Assembly: GCA_020310875.1 (NCBI GenBank)
Contig: CM035423.1
Coordinates: 124,021,164 to 124,085,163 of the forward strand
Reading direction: 5' to 3'
DNA from: Ceratopteris richardii
Lineage: Eukaryota > Streptophyta > Polypodiopsida > Polypodiales > Pteridaceae
Length of the DNA: 64,000 nucleotides
Program-made: the position numbers and the translations under genes
Notes under the pieces: generated by a model
Databases searched by the model: none
What the model saw: the letters and a program-made list of their open reading frames with translations, nothing else
What the model was told of the DNA's origin: nothing
Shown: positions 20,429-31,168 of the stretch, piece after piece
How positions within the stretch are numbered: position 1 is the first letter of the stretch
Layout of the letters: every line of letters begins with the position of its first letter

Positions 20429-22749
20429 AACACCAGTGTACAGTACCGTATACACCTCAAGAGAATGGAGTTGCTGAACGAAAGAACATGTCACTCATGG
20501 AGATGGCGAGGTGCATGGTCAAAAGTCAGGCTTTACCACATAGTTTCTGGCTTGAGGCTGTCATGTGTGCAGCATATGTACTGAACAGGTGTCCCACTAA
20601 AGCATTGCAGTCTATCACTCCATATGAGGCTTGGCATGACCGGAAGCCATCTGTTGCTCATCTACGTGTTTTTGGTTGTTTGGCATATGCATTAGTGCCT
20701 GAACAACATCGCAGAAAATTGGATGATAAGGCAGTAAAATGTATTTTTGTTGGGTACAGTTCTGAAAGTAAAGGCTATCGTCTGTATCATCCACAGACTA
20801 AACGCATTCTGGTTAGCCGTGATGTTGTCTTTGTGGAAGATGCTATTCAGCCATTGCTTTCATGTACTAAGGAGACATCTGTTAGCTCCAAAGACATGTA
20901 TGATACTTTGATGCCTCTTTTTACAGGTGGACAGGCTAGTGTTGGTCCTAATGAGGCAACTTCTCAGCCTTTGCAAGTTTCATATGATGATGCAGATCAT
21001 TCCATTTCTGATGCAGATTTACATGATGCACTTGCTGATGAGAGAGCTGATATTGAGCAGGCAAAAACTATGCCAAAATGGCTGGTGCAGACTTTGCGTG
21101 ACAGCAAATTAGATGCACCTTTGTCATATCGTACTCGTTCAGGCTCTCATAGTGCCTCCTTTGCATCAGATTGCTATGCTATGGCTGCATCTAGTCTCTG
21201 TGATGAGAATGAGCCTGTTTCTTTTGATGAAGCACAAAATTCAAAAAATTGGATGGCTGCTATGCAATCTGAATATGATGCTATAATGAAGAATGGTACA
21301 TGGTCCTTATGTGACTTGCCTCCTGGCAAGAAGGCCATTGGCACTAAGTGGGTATACAAGCTGAAGCATAAACCTGATGGTACCGTTGACAGGTATAAGG
21401 CTAGGCTTGTTGCAAAGGGTTATGCACAGGAAAGAGGCATTGATTTTAATGAGACCTTTGCACCTACATGCCGTATGACTACTGTTCGTAGCATTTGTGC
21501 ACTTGCAGCCCATCATGGTTGGAATGTACATCAGTTGGACATTAAAACAACATTTCTGAATGGTGACTTGCATGAAGAAGTGTATGTTTTTCAGCCCCGT
21601 GGCTTTGTGCAGAAAGGGCATGAAAACCAGGTGTGCAGATTAAAGAAGGCGTTATATCGTTTAAAGCAAGCACCACGTGCTTGGTATGAGAAGATACATG
21701 CCTATCTGATTGCACATGGTTTTGAGAACAGTCCAACTGAAAGCACCTTATATGTTAAGCGTGCTAATGATGTGCTTCTGATCATTGTTGTCTATGTTGA
21801 TGACATGCTGCTCACTGGTCCTATTGAGACACATATTGCTGATTTTAAGGCTGATTTGCATGCCTCATTTGAGATGTCTGATTTGGGGCATTTGCATCAC
21901 TATTTGGGCATTCAGTTTATGCACGTTGATGGTGGAATGGCTTTGTGTCAAACGAAATATATTGACACATTATTGCAGCGTTTTGGCCTTGAAGACTGTA
22001 AGCCTATTGCCACTCCTATGGAGACAGGTTTACGATTGAGTCTTCATGATGCTGGAGATGCATTTGATGCTGTTCTCTATCAGCAGGCTGTTGGATGCTT
22101 GATTTACTTATGCATTACTCGGCCAGATATTCAGTTTGCTGTCTCACAGATGAGCAGGTTTATGCATTGCCCAGGAGTCACGCATTGGAAAGCGGTTAAG
22201 CGCATCTTTCGCTACTTGAGTGGTACTCGGCTACTTGGGTTGTTTTATCCCAAGGGGGGATCACTACCGCCAGATTTGCATGCTTTTTCTGACTCAGATT
22301 GGGCTGGTTGCTATGACACTCGTGTGTCCACCAGTGGTTTTTGTTTCATGCTTGGTAGCTCATGTATATCTTGGTTGAGCAAGAAGCAGCCTACTGTGGC
22401 CACTTCCAGTTGTGAGGCTGAGTATAGGGCAGCTTTCACAGCGACTGTTGAGTGTGTGTGGCTCAGACGCCTTATGGCTGATTTGGGTGTTGGCCAGTCT
22501 TCTGCCACCACCATCTTCATTGACAGTCAGAGCGCATTGGCAGTTGCGAGGAACCCTGTGTTCCATGCTCGCACTAAGCACATTGAGGTGCATTATCACT
22601 ATGTCTGGGAGAGGTTCTCTGCTGGGGAGATCAGCTTGGCATATGTGCCCACGTAGGAGAACATTGCAGACCTTTTCACGAAGGCTCTGCCTAGGGAGAA
22701 GTTTGAAGCTTTTCGCAAAGCTTTGGGCTTACTTCCTTTTGTGGAGTGA
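20377..22749 (+). pseudogene. copia-1 integrase C-terminus, RT and RNase H
   Basis: The frame continues integrase after the G run with YTPQENGVAERKN (third acidic residue), then the copia linker. RT follows with WMAAMQSEYDAI, DRYKARLVAKGYAQERGIDF and the YVDDMLLTG active site. RNase H has SDSDWAGCYDTRVSTSGF, SSCEAEYRAAF and FHARTKHIEVHYHYVWERF. A TAG at 22,654-22,656 replaces the CAG that copia-2 has at this position, cutting off the last ~30 codons, which stay open to a TGA at 22,749. By its LTRs it is the youngest element seen here, but the stop probably inactivates it. Confidence 0.9.
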
Positions 22750-22812
22750 TTTCCACATAGCTTGGCACTTCCTTATACATGAGTGCCAGCTCCTTGTTCA
22801 CCGCATCACTCC

Positions 22813-22823
22813 CAGGGGGGATT
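22813..22823 (+). other. copia-1 polypurine tract
   Basis: AGGGGGGATT directly precedes the 3' LTR start and primes plus-strand DNA synthesis in this family of elements. The same tract is in copia-2. Confidence 0.8.
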
Positions 22824-23054
22824 TGTTTATATATTTAGGTAGTGATGTGTGTGAACACTCTAGGACTGCCGGGGCACTTTTTTCCCTCTTTAGGAGGTTT
22901 TTTTCCCCCGGCTTGTATATACGCCTATTGCCCTAATGGGCTACTTATCTTTGTACATTCTCTAGTAATACATTCAGTATTGTGTGTTTGTGCTCCAAGC
23001 TTCTTCTACTTCCTTGTGCTGTTCGCGTGCTTCCGCAGACGTCTATCTCCAACA
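22824..23054 (+). repeat. copia-1 3' LTR
   Basis: 231 bp, TGTTTATATATT to CTCCAACA, followed by the ACAGG duplication. Confidence 0.95.
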
Positions 23055-23385
23055 ACAGGTGCCCAGAAGCCTCAGCAATAGCCATGAAACGCTTTAAGCG
23101 CTTTGCAAACGCCTCATCTCCTTTATGAATGTAGAAAATCAGGTCACAGGGGACCCATTTACACTCATATGCTAGAATATCTATGACATATCTTAATATA
23201 TAGAATTCCATAAAATCTGTGATCTCATCGATCACATCGGAGTTCATGGCTATTGTCCCTTCAAGATTAGGGACTCTACAGACTAGGTCATACAAATCTG
23301 TACGACCATTGTAGTCTGTAGTATCTAAAAACTCCATGAATAGATCTCGAGGAGATTTCATGGGAGTGGAAGTGCTAGCAGCCAT
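23055..23385 (-). pseudogene. Gene Y, first part of exon 1 (5' end)
   Basis: The start is the ATG at 23,385 in GCAATGGCTGC, 90 bp below a TATA box, which is typical plant spacing. A longer frame upstream has no ATG. The peptide begins MAASTSTPMKSPRDLFMEFL and includes a region rich in Tyr, Leu and Ile (FMEFYILRYVIDILAYECKW). The frame runs open into the copia-1 junction and continues at 17,889. A near copy of the middle of this exon occurs at 40,053-40,150, so the gene is one of a small family. Confidence 0.6.
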
Positions 23386-23474
23386 TGCTTGCACGCGAGA
23401 ATTCTAGAGGCTTGTAGCCTGTGCTTTCTAGCTCTTTGAGAGTGCAAATGTGAGAAATGAGCACATAGAACCAT

Positions 23475-23481
23475 TTTTATA
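23475..23481 (-). promoter_or_regulatory. TATA box of gene Y
   Basis: GCTATAAAAATGG on the minus strand, 90 bp upstream of the ATG. Gene Z has a TATA box at a similar distance, 61 bp. Confidence 0.6.
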
Positions 23482-23789
23482 GCAGTTTCCAGTTTTTAAA
23501 CTGACTGGGCCCACTTTAAAAAGTATAGAATAAAGAAGTGCAATTTCAAAAAATGTGTTTCTGATGACAAAATAATGCACAGAAAAAAACATGAGCAACC
23601 ACAATTCAAAGTAGTGAACAAACTTTTTGACATTCCAAAAGTTTTGAAATCACCATTGTAGAGAAGAAGGTATATACAATATCTAACATGAATCAATTGT
23701 CCTACTTTTTACAAGGTTCTTGAAAGTGCAAAAACAATGAGTTATAATAACTAGGGCCCGATAAGTGACATTATCAGGTTGCAAAAGAA

Positions 23790-25130
23790 CTATGACAATG
23801 AGAGTTTTGTTCCATCTTTGCTCCAATCTACAACGACTTTCATTTTGTATTCCACTCTTTTGCCCACCTATAATCAATTTGCAAGAATATGAAGTCATTA
23901 AAGTAAAATAAACAATAATGAAAATATTACTTTAACAAAAGCATGGAACATTTCTCACCTTATGTCCTTGAATTTTGAATTTGGATTGAGTTAGTCCTTC
24001 AAACCCCATAATCATCAAGTGTTCTCTCAGATTAGCCAAGGTCCAATGATTATTCACTAAAATAGTTTCTGTTTCATTGTTGGGCAATCTAAGATTTATT
24101 TCAAATGAATGCAAAGATCCCTTTGAACTTTGAAATGGTATCCATTTGCCAAGTTTGCACATCCAACAATCATAGTAGAATCTTATGTATAATAAAGTAC
24201 GGTGTTTCAAATATCGAAATCCTATACTTGTTCCACCTATTTTACAAATATATTTATCACCTTTTGAAATTCCTTCTATCAAACCCCAATTTTCACCAAG
24301 AAGACTTTCGACTTGCTCATATGTGATATCTTTACACATGAACATGGTGGAAGTCTCTTGGAATGAGAATCCTTGGAATAAATATACAAAACAATGAATG
24401 GGAAAAGACCAGTGCAAACCTACAGACCTAGACACTTTTGTGAATTTCAAAGAGTTATGTATATCCATTACCATCTTTTGCTTCAAAGATGATACGGACC
24501 ATATATCAGATTTTGGTCACTCCAAGATAAGAAGAGAATGTACTTCAATTCTCTCTAACCTTCCAAAACCATTCATTGTAGAGGGTACAACATATCTATG
24601 TGTGTGAAAGAAAACTCTATCATGGTAAAGTTGAGCAGGAGATATATTTGGAAAGACTAGTGCACCAACATCTGCATGCAATGCCTAGAAAGTACCTGTA
24701 AGACTATGAAGTGGTTGCTCTTCCACCAAAGTAGAAGGAAATATATCTGAAACAAACAAAAACATATCTAAATAGTTCAGAAATATATCCGACACAAGAA
24801 AACATAAAATATTGTAGAGTAATACTTACAATTCACAAGATATCTCATACTACTAGAGTTTTCAAGTTTCATAGTTGCCATTGTAAAAACATGTTGTACA
24901 ATAGCAACCATCCCATTGTTTATGTGCTTCTTGAAGCCAAGTAACTTTCCCTTCCAATGAAGATCTAAGTTTCCACGATCTCTAACTCAATGAGGCCCAA
25001 CTCTAGAGGGTTGCATGTACACCCATGCACCTTTGGAGTACTCATGTGATAGCCACTGTCCATCTGTGGCTTTACATCTTAATGTGAGGATTTCACCTTT
25101 CGGTCACCTAGAAGCTTTAGATGTTGCCAT
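23790..25130 (-). pseudogene. Gene X1, three-exon gene with possible ubiquitin-like fold
   Basis: Exon 1 runs from an ATG at 25,130 to a donor ATT|GTAAGT (24,830). Exon 2 starts at 24,746 after TTTCAG and ends at AAG|GTGAGA (23,959). Exon 3 starts at 23,867 after TTATAG in the same phase and meets a TAG at 23,790. Introns are ~83 and ~91 bp. Exon 1 has WLSHEYSKGAWVYMQPSRVG and LDLHWKGKLLGFKKH. The end of exon 2 (LRLPNNETETILVNNHWTLA, then LREHLMIMG) has the spacing of a ubiquitin-like fold, as an inference. Stops (a TGA eight codons after the start, a TAG in PH*VRD and a TAG in exon 2) show decay. I do not recognise the family. A second copy of exon 1 is at 28,281. Confidence 0.5.
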
Positions 25131-25657
25131 TGAAGCTAAAGCTCTTCAAGCTACAATAGTAATTCGAGATAAGAGATGCAGGTAGGTTGGAGTGTAGAAA
25201 CATGAGCTTCAATGGTGTGCTACAGAGTGAAAGTAGTGGGAAAAGATGACCTTTTGGGACCAGGGTATGAAAATGTGAGGTTTAGGAGGGAAATAACTCT
25301 TTTTTGAGTATTTTTGAAAAAACCCATTTTTTCAGCTCAAAACATGCACGGATTTCGAATTTGGGGTCAAAATGAGTACTTTTGACCCTAAACAGTAATG
25401 GGGGGTCCATTTTCAAGTGTTATGATGAGTTTTTTAACTTTTTAGAAATTTTGAATTTTTGGGCCCAACTGAGTTACGAGATTCCTTCTCTCTCTAGAGG
25501 CAACTCATTAAATAAGGGAGAAATATGTCCCCTCTCCCCCCTTCAACCTACTATTTTATATGGCATAGACTGTGGCCACCACCCTCTTCTGATTGGTCCA
25601 TCACTAATCACTGCTTAATCTAAAAGGCCCATTCAGGGTTCATTTTTTCCCCTAATG
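24805..25657 (-). repeat. Inverted repeat arm, left (X1 promoter and exon 1)
   Basis: This ~850-bp segment matches 27,749-28,599 in opposite orientation with scattered substitutions. The inner end is sharp on both sides, at CATTAGGGG next to gypsy-like sequence. Going outward the arm contains the 5' flank, exon 1 and the first intron start of X1. Confidence 0.8.
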
Positions 25658-27748
25658 CCAATTCACAAAAGATTATCCCTATCAATGTTATTGGTTTGGT
25701 AGTAGAACCTAATAGAAGTGTGACTAATATTGCCCCTGTACAAGTAGTCACTAGAGCACAGACTCTATAGAAGACCCTAGGTATAGAGCAAGAAAGGAAA
25801 TAAAATGCTAGTGAGTTTGAAACCACAAATAAAAAGAGAATGAGACCTTGGAAGAATAGTTGATAGGGAATGAAGAGACAACGAGCTAGAAAATTGAGTG
25901 AGGTAGAAGAGAGTCTTATATAAACAAAGACAAACATAGTTGAAATCACCTCTCAAAGGCACTCTTAGACACCACCACTATCTATCTAACCTCATTGAAT
26001 CTCTCCATCCATCCCACCACCAGCTAGATGAGCATCAGTCCTATGAGATCCTACTCCTGACGACTTGGAGATGATGTTTAAGGCTTACGAGGCTTGAATT
26101 TAGGAAGGGCCAAACATGTATGAGTTAGATAAGTGTTAGCCTCATGCAGATTTAGAGATTGAAAGGACTAGCATTTGTGCAAAAATGAGAGAAATAGATC
26201 AAGTTATGTCTGATGCCAGGTGTCTATTCAATAAAAAAAAAATTAGTCAAACCAGGATTATAGTTTAAATTTAGTCAAACCAGGCTACACTAGCTACACT
26301 ATAGTTTAAAGACCTTATGTACACTAAATACTCTGAATATAGGAAGTGTAGGGATAAGCTTACCAACCCAAGAAGCTTATTTTCCTAATTCTACGGATCA
26401 AGGAATTCCTTCCTCAATCAATCATTACTTCCAAAAGTTCTTAAGAGAAATACAAGAGGAGAAATGGGCCAAGGAGAGAGAGAGAACCACATATATCTAG
26501 CAAAGAAAATACAAAAAGCTTACTTTGATGCACACATGAAGCATAAAGGATTGAAAGCTAGTGCTTTATTCTTGGTATACACATTGAAGCAACATGCACA
26601 TAAATTAGAGAAACATGGCTATGGGCCTATGATCATCAATTGGATATCTACTAGTGGAGCCGTTCAATCAGACACTTTGGAAGCGGATATATTTCCAAAC
26701 TATATAAGTAGTTGTGAAGTCAAGATCTATCAAGAGCATTTGATAGAAGAAATGCGGAGATGAATTAACATCGCTAAAAAACACAAAGAAGAAGAGAGAA
26801 AGATATGGGAAGAAGCATAGGAAAAAGCCTTAAAATGCATAAAAAAGATGAAATTGAGAAGAGAAGGCATAGATCAGCCCAGGAACAAAAATTATCACCC
26901 TTATATCGAAATCCATAGATATCGCATGGCTATGTGTCTGGCTACGAGAAATCACTCTCCTAGTGTAATCGATCAATGAACCTTTATTTCAATAGAGCTA
27001 CGACAAGGCATGAATGCTAAGACAATGAGGGCATTGATTGATTTAGGAGCAACAACTAGTGCTATTTAGTTTTTCTACTATTAGGACATGGATTTGTGAA
27101 TAAATCCTATTGAGGCTTACGTTGTAGGATTAGGAGGTGGGGAAACCCCTTCCATGGGTGAGGTGAAACTTCCCATCTCGATCCAAGATGTCCCTATGAA
27201 AATCAAAGTGCTGGTATGCAGTGATGAAGACCAAAATGAGTCTTTAATCTTATGTTAAGATTGGATCTATGATCATATAGTCATTGATCATGAACAATGT
27301 ATGAAGATAGAACTAGAGAATTGCATGGACATTGATCTAAGTGTCACACATGCTCTTAATTATTTTAAGAGTAATATTCGAGAAAAAGATGTAGTATGTG
27401 TCCAAAGCTTTGTGATGTTGAATGGTTCAACCCTCGAAGAACAAGTTCAAGAGCCAATGGATCTCCCTTCTATTCCAAGGACAAATATGGAAGCAGTATC
27501 TCAACTAAAGAGGCAAGCCAAGTAGCACAAAAAGATGGATATATCAAGAAGACACCAATTGAATCTAGGAGAAAAGCAATTACTAGCATGAAGCATATCT
27601 AAATATGAAAGGGTGAGCAATAGATTTCCCCCTTGGTATCACAACCACTACCAAAGGCATAAATGAGAAATCCAAGGTGGTAAGTAGCAGAATGACAAAG
27701 ATCTCCAATGTAAAGAATAGTAAATATTTGGGTACCAAAGCAGTCAAT
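25658..27748 (+). pseudogene. Family A-like gypsy gag-pro fragment between the inverted arms
   Basis: The first part resembles 6,340-6,730 and 62,290-62,770 (INVIGLVV-like start, coiled-coil lead, DDLEMMFKAYEA). The middle has FLREIQEEKWAKERE, matching 63,040. The last part (26,940-27,520) is an aspartic protease-like domain with ALIDLGATTSAI, where the expected T or S of the active site is L, followed by LPISIQDVPMKIKVLV. It is full of stops. The two ends coincide exactly with the inner ends of the inverted repeats. Confidence 0.65.
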
Positions 27749-28599
27749 CATTAGGGGGGAAAAATGAACCTTGCATGGGCCTTTTAGATTAAGGAGTGAT
27801 TAGTGATGGACCAATCAGAAATGGGTGGTGGCCATAGTCTATGCCCTATAAAATATTAAGTTGAAGGGGAGAGAGGGGACATATTTCTCCCTTATTTAAT
27901 GAGCTGCCTCTAGAGAGAGAAGGAATCTCGTAACTTAGTTGGGTCCAAAAAGTCAAAATTTCTAAAAAGTTAAAAATCTCATCATAACACTTGAGAATGG
28001 ACCCCTCATTATTTTTTAGGATTGAAAGTACTTTTTTTGACCCCAAATTCAAAATCCGTGCATGTTTTGAGCTAAAAAGAATGTTTTATTTTTTCAAAAA
28101 TACTCAGAAAAGAGTTATTTCCCTCCTAAACCTCACATTTTAATACCGAGGTCCCAAAAAGTCATCTTTACCCACTACTTTCACTCTATAGCACACCATT
28201 GAAGCTCTTGTTTCTACATTCCAACCTACCTGCATCTCCTATCTCAAACTACTATTGTAGCTTGAAGACCTTTAGCTTCAATGGCAGCATCTAAAGCTTT
28301 TAGGTGACCAAAAGATGAAATCCTCACATTAAGATGTCACAATATCAAAGCTATAGATGGATAATGGCTATCACATGAGTACTCCAAAGGTGCATGGGTG
28401 TACATGCAACCCTCTAGAGTTGGGCCTCATCGAGTTAGATATCATGGAAACTTGGATCTTCATTGGAAGGGAAAGTTACTTGGCTTCAAGAAGCACAAAG
28501 ACAATGGGATGCTTGCTATTGTACAACATGTTTTTACAATGGCAACTATGAAACTTGAAAAGTCTATTAGAATGAGATATCCTGTGAATTGTAAGTATT
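27749..28599 (+). repeat. Inverted repeat arm, right
   Basis: Counterpart of 24,805-25,657. The match goes on for another ~20 bases after gypsy-2, at 37,219-37,240, so gypsy-2 was inserted into the arm. After that, copia-4 sequence begins. Confidence 0.8.
28281..28590 (+). pseudogene. Second copy of X1 exon 1
   Basis: It starts ATGGCAGCATCTAAAGC and ends at the same splice donor, ATT|GTAAGT. It carries the same TGA eight codons after the start as X1. It keeps the arginine codon where X1 has a TAG in PH(R)VR, so the two copies decayed partly independently. Gypsy-2 sits nine bases past the donor. Confidence 0.6.
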
Positions 28600-29660
28600 T
28601 GTTGGGGGATTCTTAGACAAGAAGGAGTTTGAGGGTTTATAGGAGAAAAGGAAAAGACCAAAAGAGGAAATACACCTTGGAAGCTTCTGCCGATTGATTA
28701 CAGTAAGACAATTACAATGTTTGAAGCAAAATACAAGCCAATACTTCTGTGCACAATCACACAGAGTGCTCAATTACAAAATACCCAATATCCCAAAGTC
28801 TTCTTGCCGCCGACCTCCTCTGCACCAGACCTCCACCTGCTTCAAGCCTATCCTTGTGCACACCTTGCACCAAGCTTCCACTAAGGGGGAGGAATGAATA
28901 CCTTCTATCGACACGCGCACAGTGCAAAGAGACCTTGAGATCCTTGGGGAACTAGCTTAGCACTCTCTGCACAATCCCTTAGTCACTCTCTATGCACTCT
29001 CTGCACAATCCCTTAGTCACTCTCTATGCACTCCTTCAACTCCACTTCTCTGCGTTGCACACTTGTGACTCTTGCACTTCTCTTTCTTGCTTCACTTAGA
29101 CTATGCTTCTCTTGCTTACTCTAAGATTGGTCCAAGAATAGACCTTGCCTTGATTTGAGTGTGTCGATCACGTACGCTCCTAACTGCAATAGTATCTTGG
29201 TGCTCACTTTGATGTCCCAAGCTTGTCTTTACAAGTGGCAGCCAACGACTCACTGTTTTGTCCTGTAGTGACTTTAGACTAAAATAAAAAATTTTAATGG
29301 GGGGCCATACTTTCACCTGTGCGTACGTTGCCGCTTCACATACCTTCACATTTTCTTTTTAAGTCTTCACTTTTGCACATAAGAGGGGGTTCACCTGAAC
29401 CTTTCAAAACACTTTAAAACACACTTTGAACCTTAGGGAAATTAGAGAAAATACCTCTGCAACCTGCAACCCACTTTCTCCAATTTACCCTTTGTGGACC
29501 ATTAATTGTGCACTACTTGTGCACTTTGACACCTGCACTTTAGCACTTTGACTTTGCACCTGTTGACTTTGACCTTGACCTTGTTGACTTTGACTAGTTG
29601 ACTTTGACCTTTTGACTTGGACTGCAGTTGACTTTGACCAACATGACTTTTATGGGCTCA
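28600..29660 (-). repeat. gypsy-2 3' LTR (long form)
   Basis: 1,061 bp, TGAGCCCATAAAAG to CCCCCAACA on the minus strand. It has a 34-bp tandem duplication at 28,961-29,028 and a TTGAC-rich region at 29,525-29,640. Compared with the 5' LTR it has ~607 additional bases at about 28,785-29,394. Confidence 0.9.
29525..29640 (+). promoter_or_regulatory. TTGAC (W-box-like) array in the LTR
   Basis: Twelve TTGAC motifs, eleven of them followed by C or T, occur in ~110 bp, mostly as TTGACTTTGAC. TTGAC(C/T) is the core bound by plant WRKY transcription factors. In LTR orientation the array is at the U3 start. The 5' LTR has the same array at about 37,075-37,190. Confidence 0.5.
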
Positions 29661-31168
29661 ATAGTTGCCCACCACCTAATGTGCTCTCCGTCCCGGAGAG
29701 CTATAACCAAAGCGCTGAGCATAGAGGACACCATGATAATGGAGCGGCAAAATCTTGAAGAGGACATCTAAGGCATCCGATTCCACCAGAACAAGCACCA
29801 GAAAAGAACCAGAAGTGGGATTTTGTTATGGAAAAGCAAAAGGGGGGCAATGGGAGGGTAGAAAGGAAGGGGAAGGGAGGGCTGAGGGTGCGAAGATGGA
29901 TGGGGCAGGGAGGGTTAAGGATGCAGCTGGGCAGATTGGTAAAGGGAGGGATTGGTAGTAGGAATCAGGGGTTTGGAGGAGGCTAAAATGATCAAATTGG
30001 AGGGGTACAGAGGGTACATATGGGATATTATTAAGCATAAGGTAAGACGAGGTGAGAATAGACCATGTGGACAATGTGGGGAAATAAAAACATGTGAGAA
30101 ATGTGCTCCAACCATGTTGGTTTTGACCAAAAGTCATAGAAAAAGTTGGAATTTGGGAAAATAAAGCCAAAAACTGAGTCCAGAGGTGCCAAAAAACATG
30201 AAAATGACTCCATTTTTGTAAAAAACGGCCAACCGAGGCACGATCCAGAGCCAAAAGCTTTTAGCCATTAAAATTAAAAAAAAATAATAAAAATTAAATT
30301 ATATATATAATAAAAATGACAAAAAAATGTGTTTTTTTTTATAATAATTTTTGAGCGCCCATACTAAAAAAATCAAGAAAATAAATAAAAACAAAATTAA
30401 TAAAATAAATAAAATAAAAAATAAAAATAATAAAATAAAAATAAAAAAAGCAATAAAATAAACAAAATAAAATAAATAAAAAAATAAATTAAAAACAATA
30501 AAATTGGGGGGGGGCTGTCAGAACGGGGGGGGAGGGTTGGTCGGTGGTGGTCGGTGGGGAGGGGGGGGGTGTCAGAACGGGGGGAGGGGGGGGGGGGGGG
30601 TTTTCTGCAACCCGAAAATCCTGGGGGGGCCTCTTTTTTTTTCTTTTTTTTTTTTCTTTTTTTTTGTGGAAAATAACCCAAAAAATAGAGAAAATTGAAG
30701 AAAAATAAAAAAATGCTAAAAAATGCTTTAAAAATTGCCAAAAAATTCTGAAAAAATTCTCATGAAGTTTTCTATAGGGCTAGGCCCAAATCCTTCATCA
30801 AACCATAGAGAGCCTCCTTTTATTCCTCCTATTTGGCAAGAAAATGATATCGGAAAAGGATAAAAAAATGCTAGAAAAATGCTAAAAATGCTAGAAAAAT
30901 CTCCAAAAATACCCAAAAATTTTTACTTTTGCAGAGGTTATGAAATGCCTCCTAGGTTTGCTAAAAACACAAGGAACAAGAAGGAAATTGATAAAGAAAA
31001 CTACTAAAACTGAGCAAAATGAGATGAGAAAGCTATGTAGAACCTGGACAGATTTTGCAGTTCCAGGTGATCCATACTTCTTCAAGTGTGTTGATGATAG
31101 GCCTTGAGCCTTGATATGTTGACCAGTGGCAAGGCCTCTCCTTTCAGCGTCTCTAACTCCACAGCACC
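29661..31168 (-). other. gypsy-2 non-coding 3' region with low-complexity tract
   Basis: No conserved domain is visible between the end of integrase and the 3' LTR. 30,255-30,500 is A-rich with AT runs, and 30,506-30,600 is G-rich with several runs of five to sixteen G. 30,632-30,665 is T-rich. A GGTGGTGGGC purine-rich stretch next to the LTR (29,666-29,680) is the likely polypurine tract. Confidence 0.6.

Larger units (their letters stand above)
17885..23059 (+). mobile_element. Complete Ty1/copia element copia-1 with ACAGG target duplication
   Basis: The element spans 17,890-23,054 (5,165 bp), flanked by ACAGG at 17,885-17,889 and 23,055-23,059. It has 231-bp LTRs that differ at only two positions by eye, a tRNA-iMet primer site, a polypurine tract and a full gag-protease-integrase-RT-RNase H region in copia order. 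It is therefore recent. It lies on the plus strand inside gene Y (minus). It carries one frame break in integrase and one stop near the end of RNase H. Copia-2 at 43.5-48.7 kb is the same family. Confidence 0.95.

Noticed and set aside
29755-30741. Short ORFs in the gypsy-2 3' region, including Gly-rich and Lys-rich ones
   Set aside because: They come from A-, G- and T-rich low-complexity sequence without conserved motifs.
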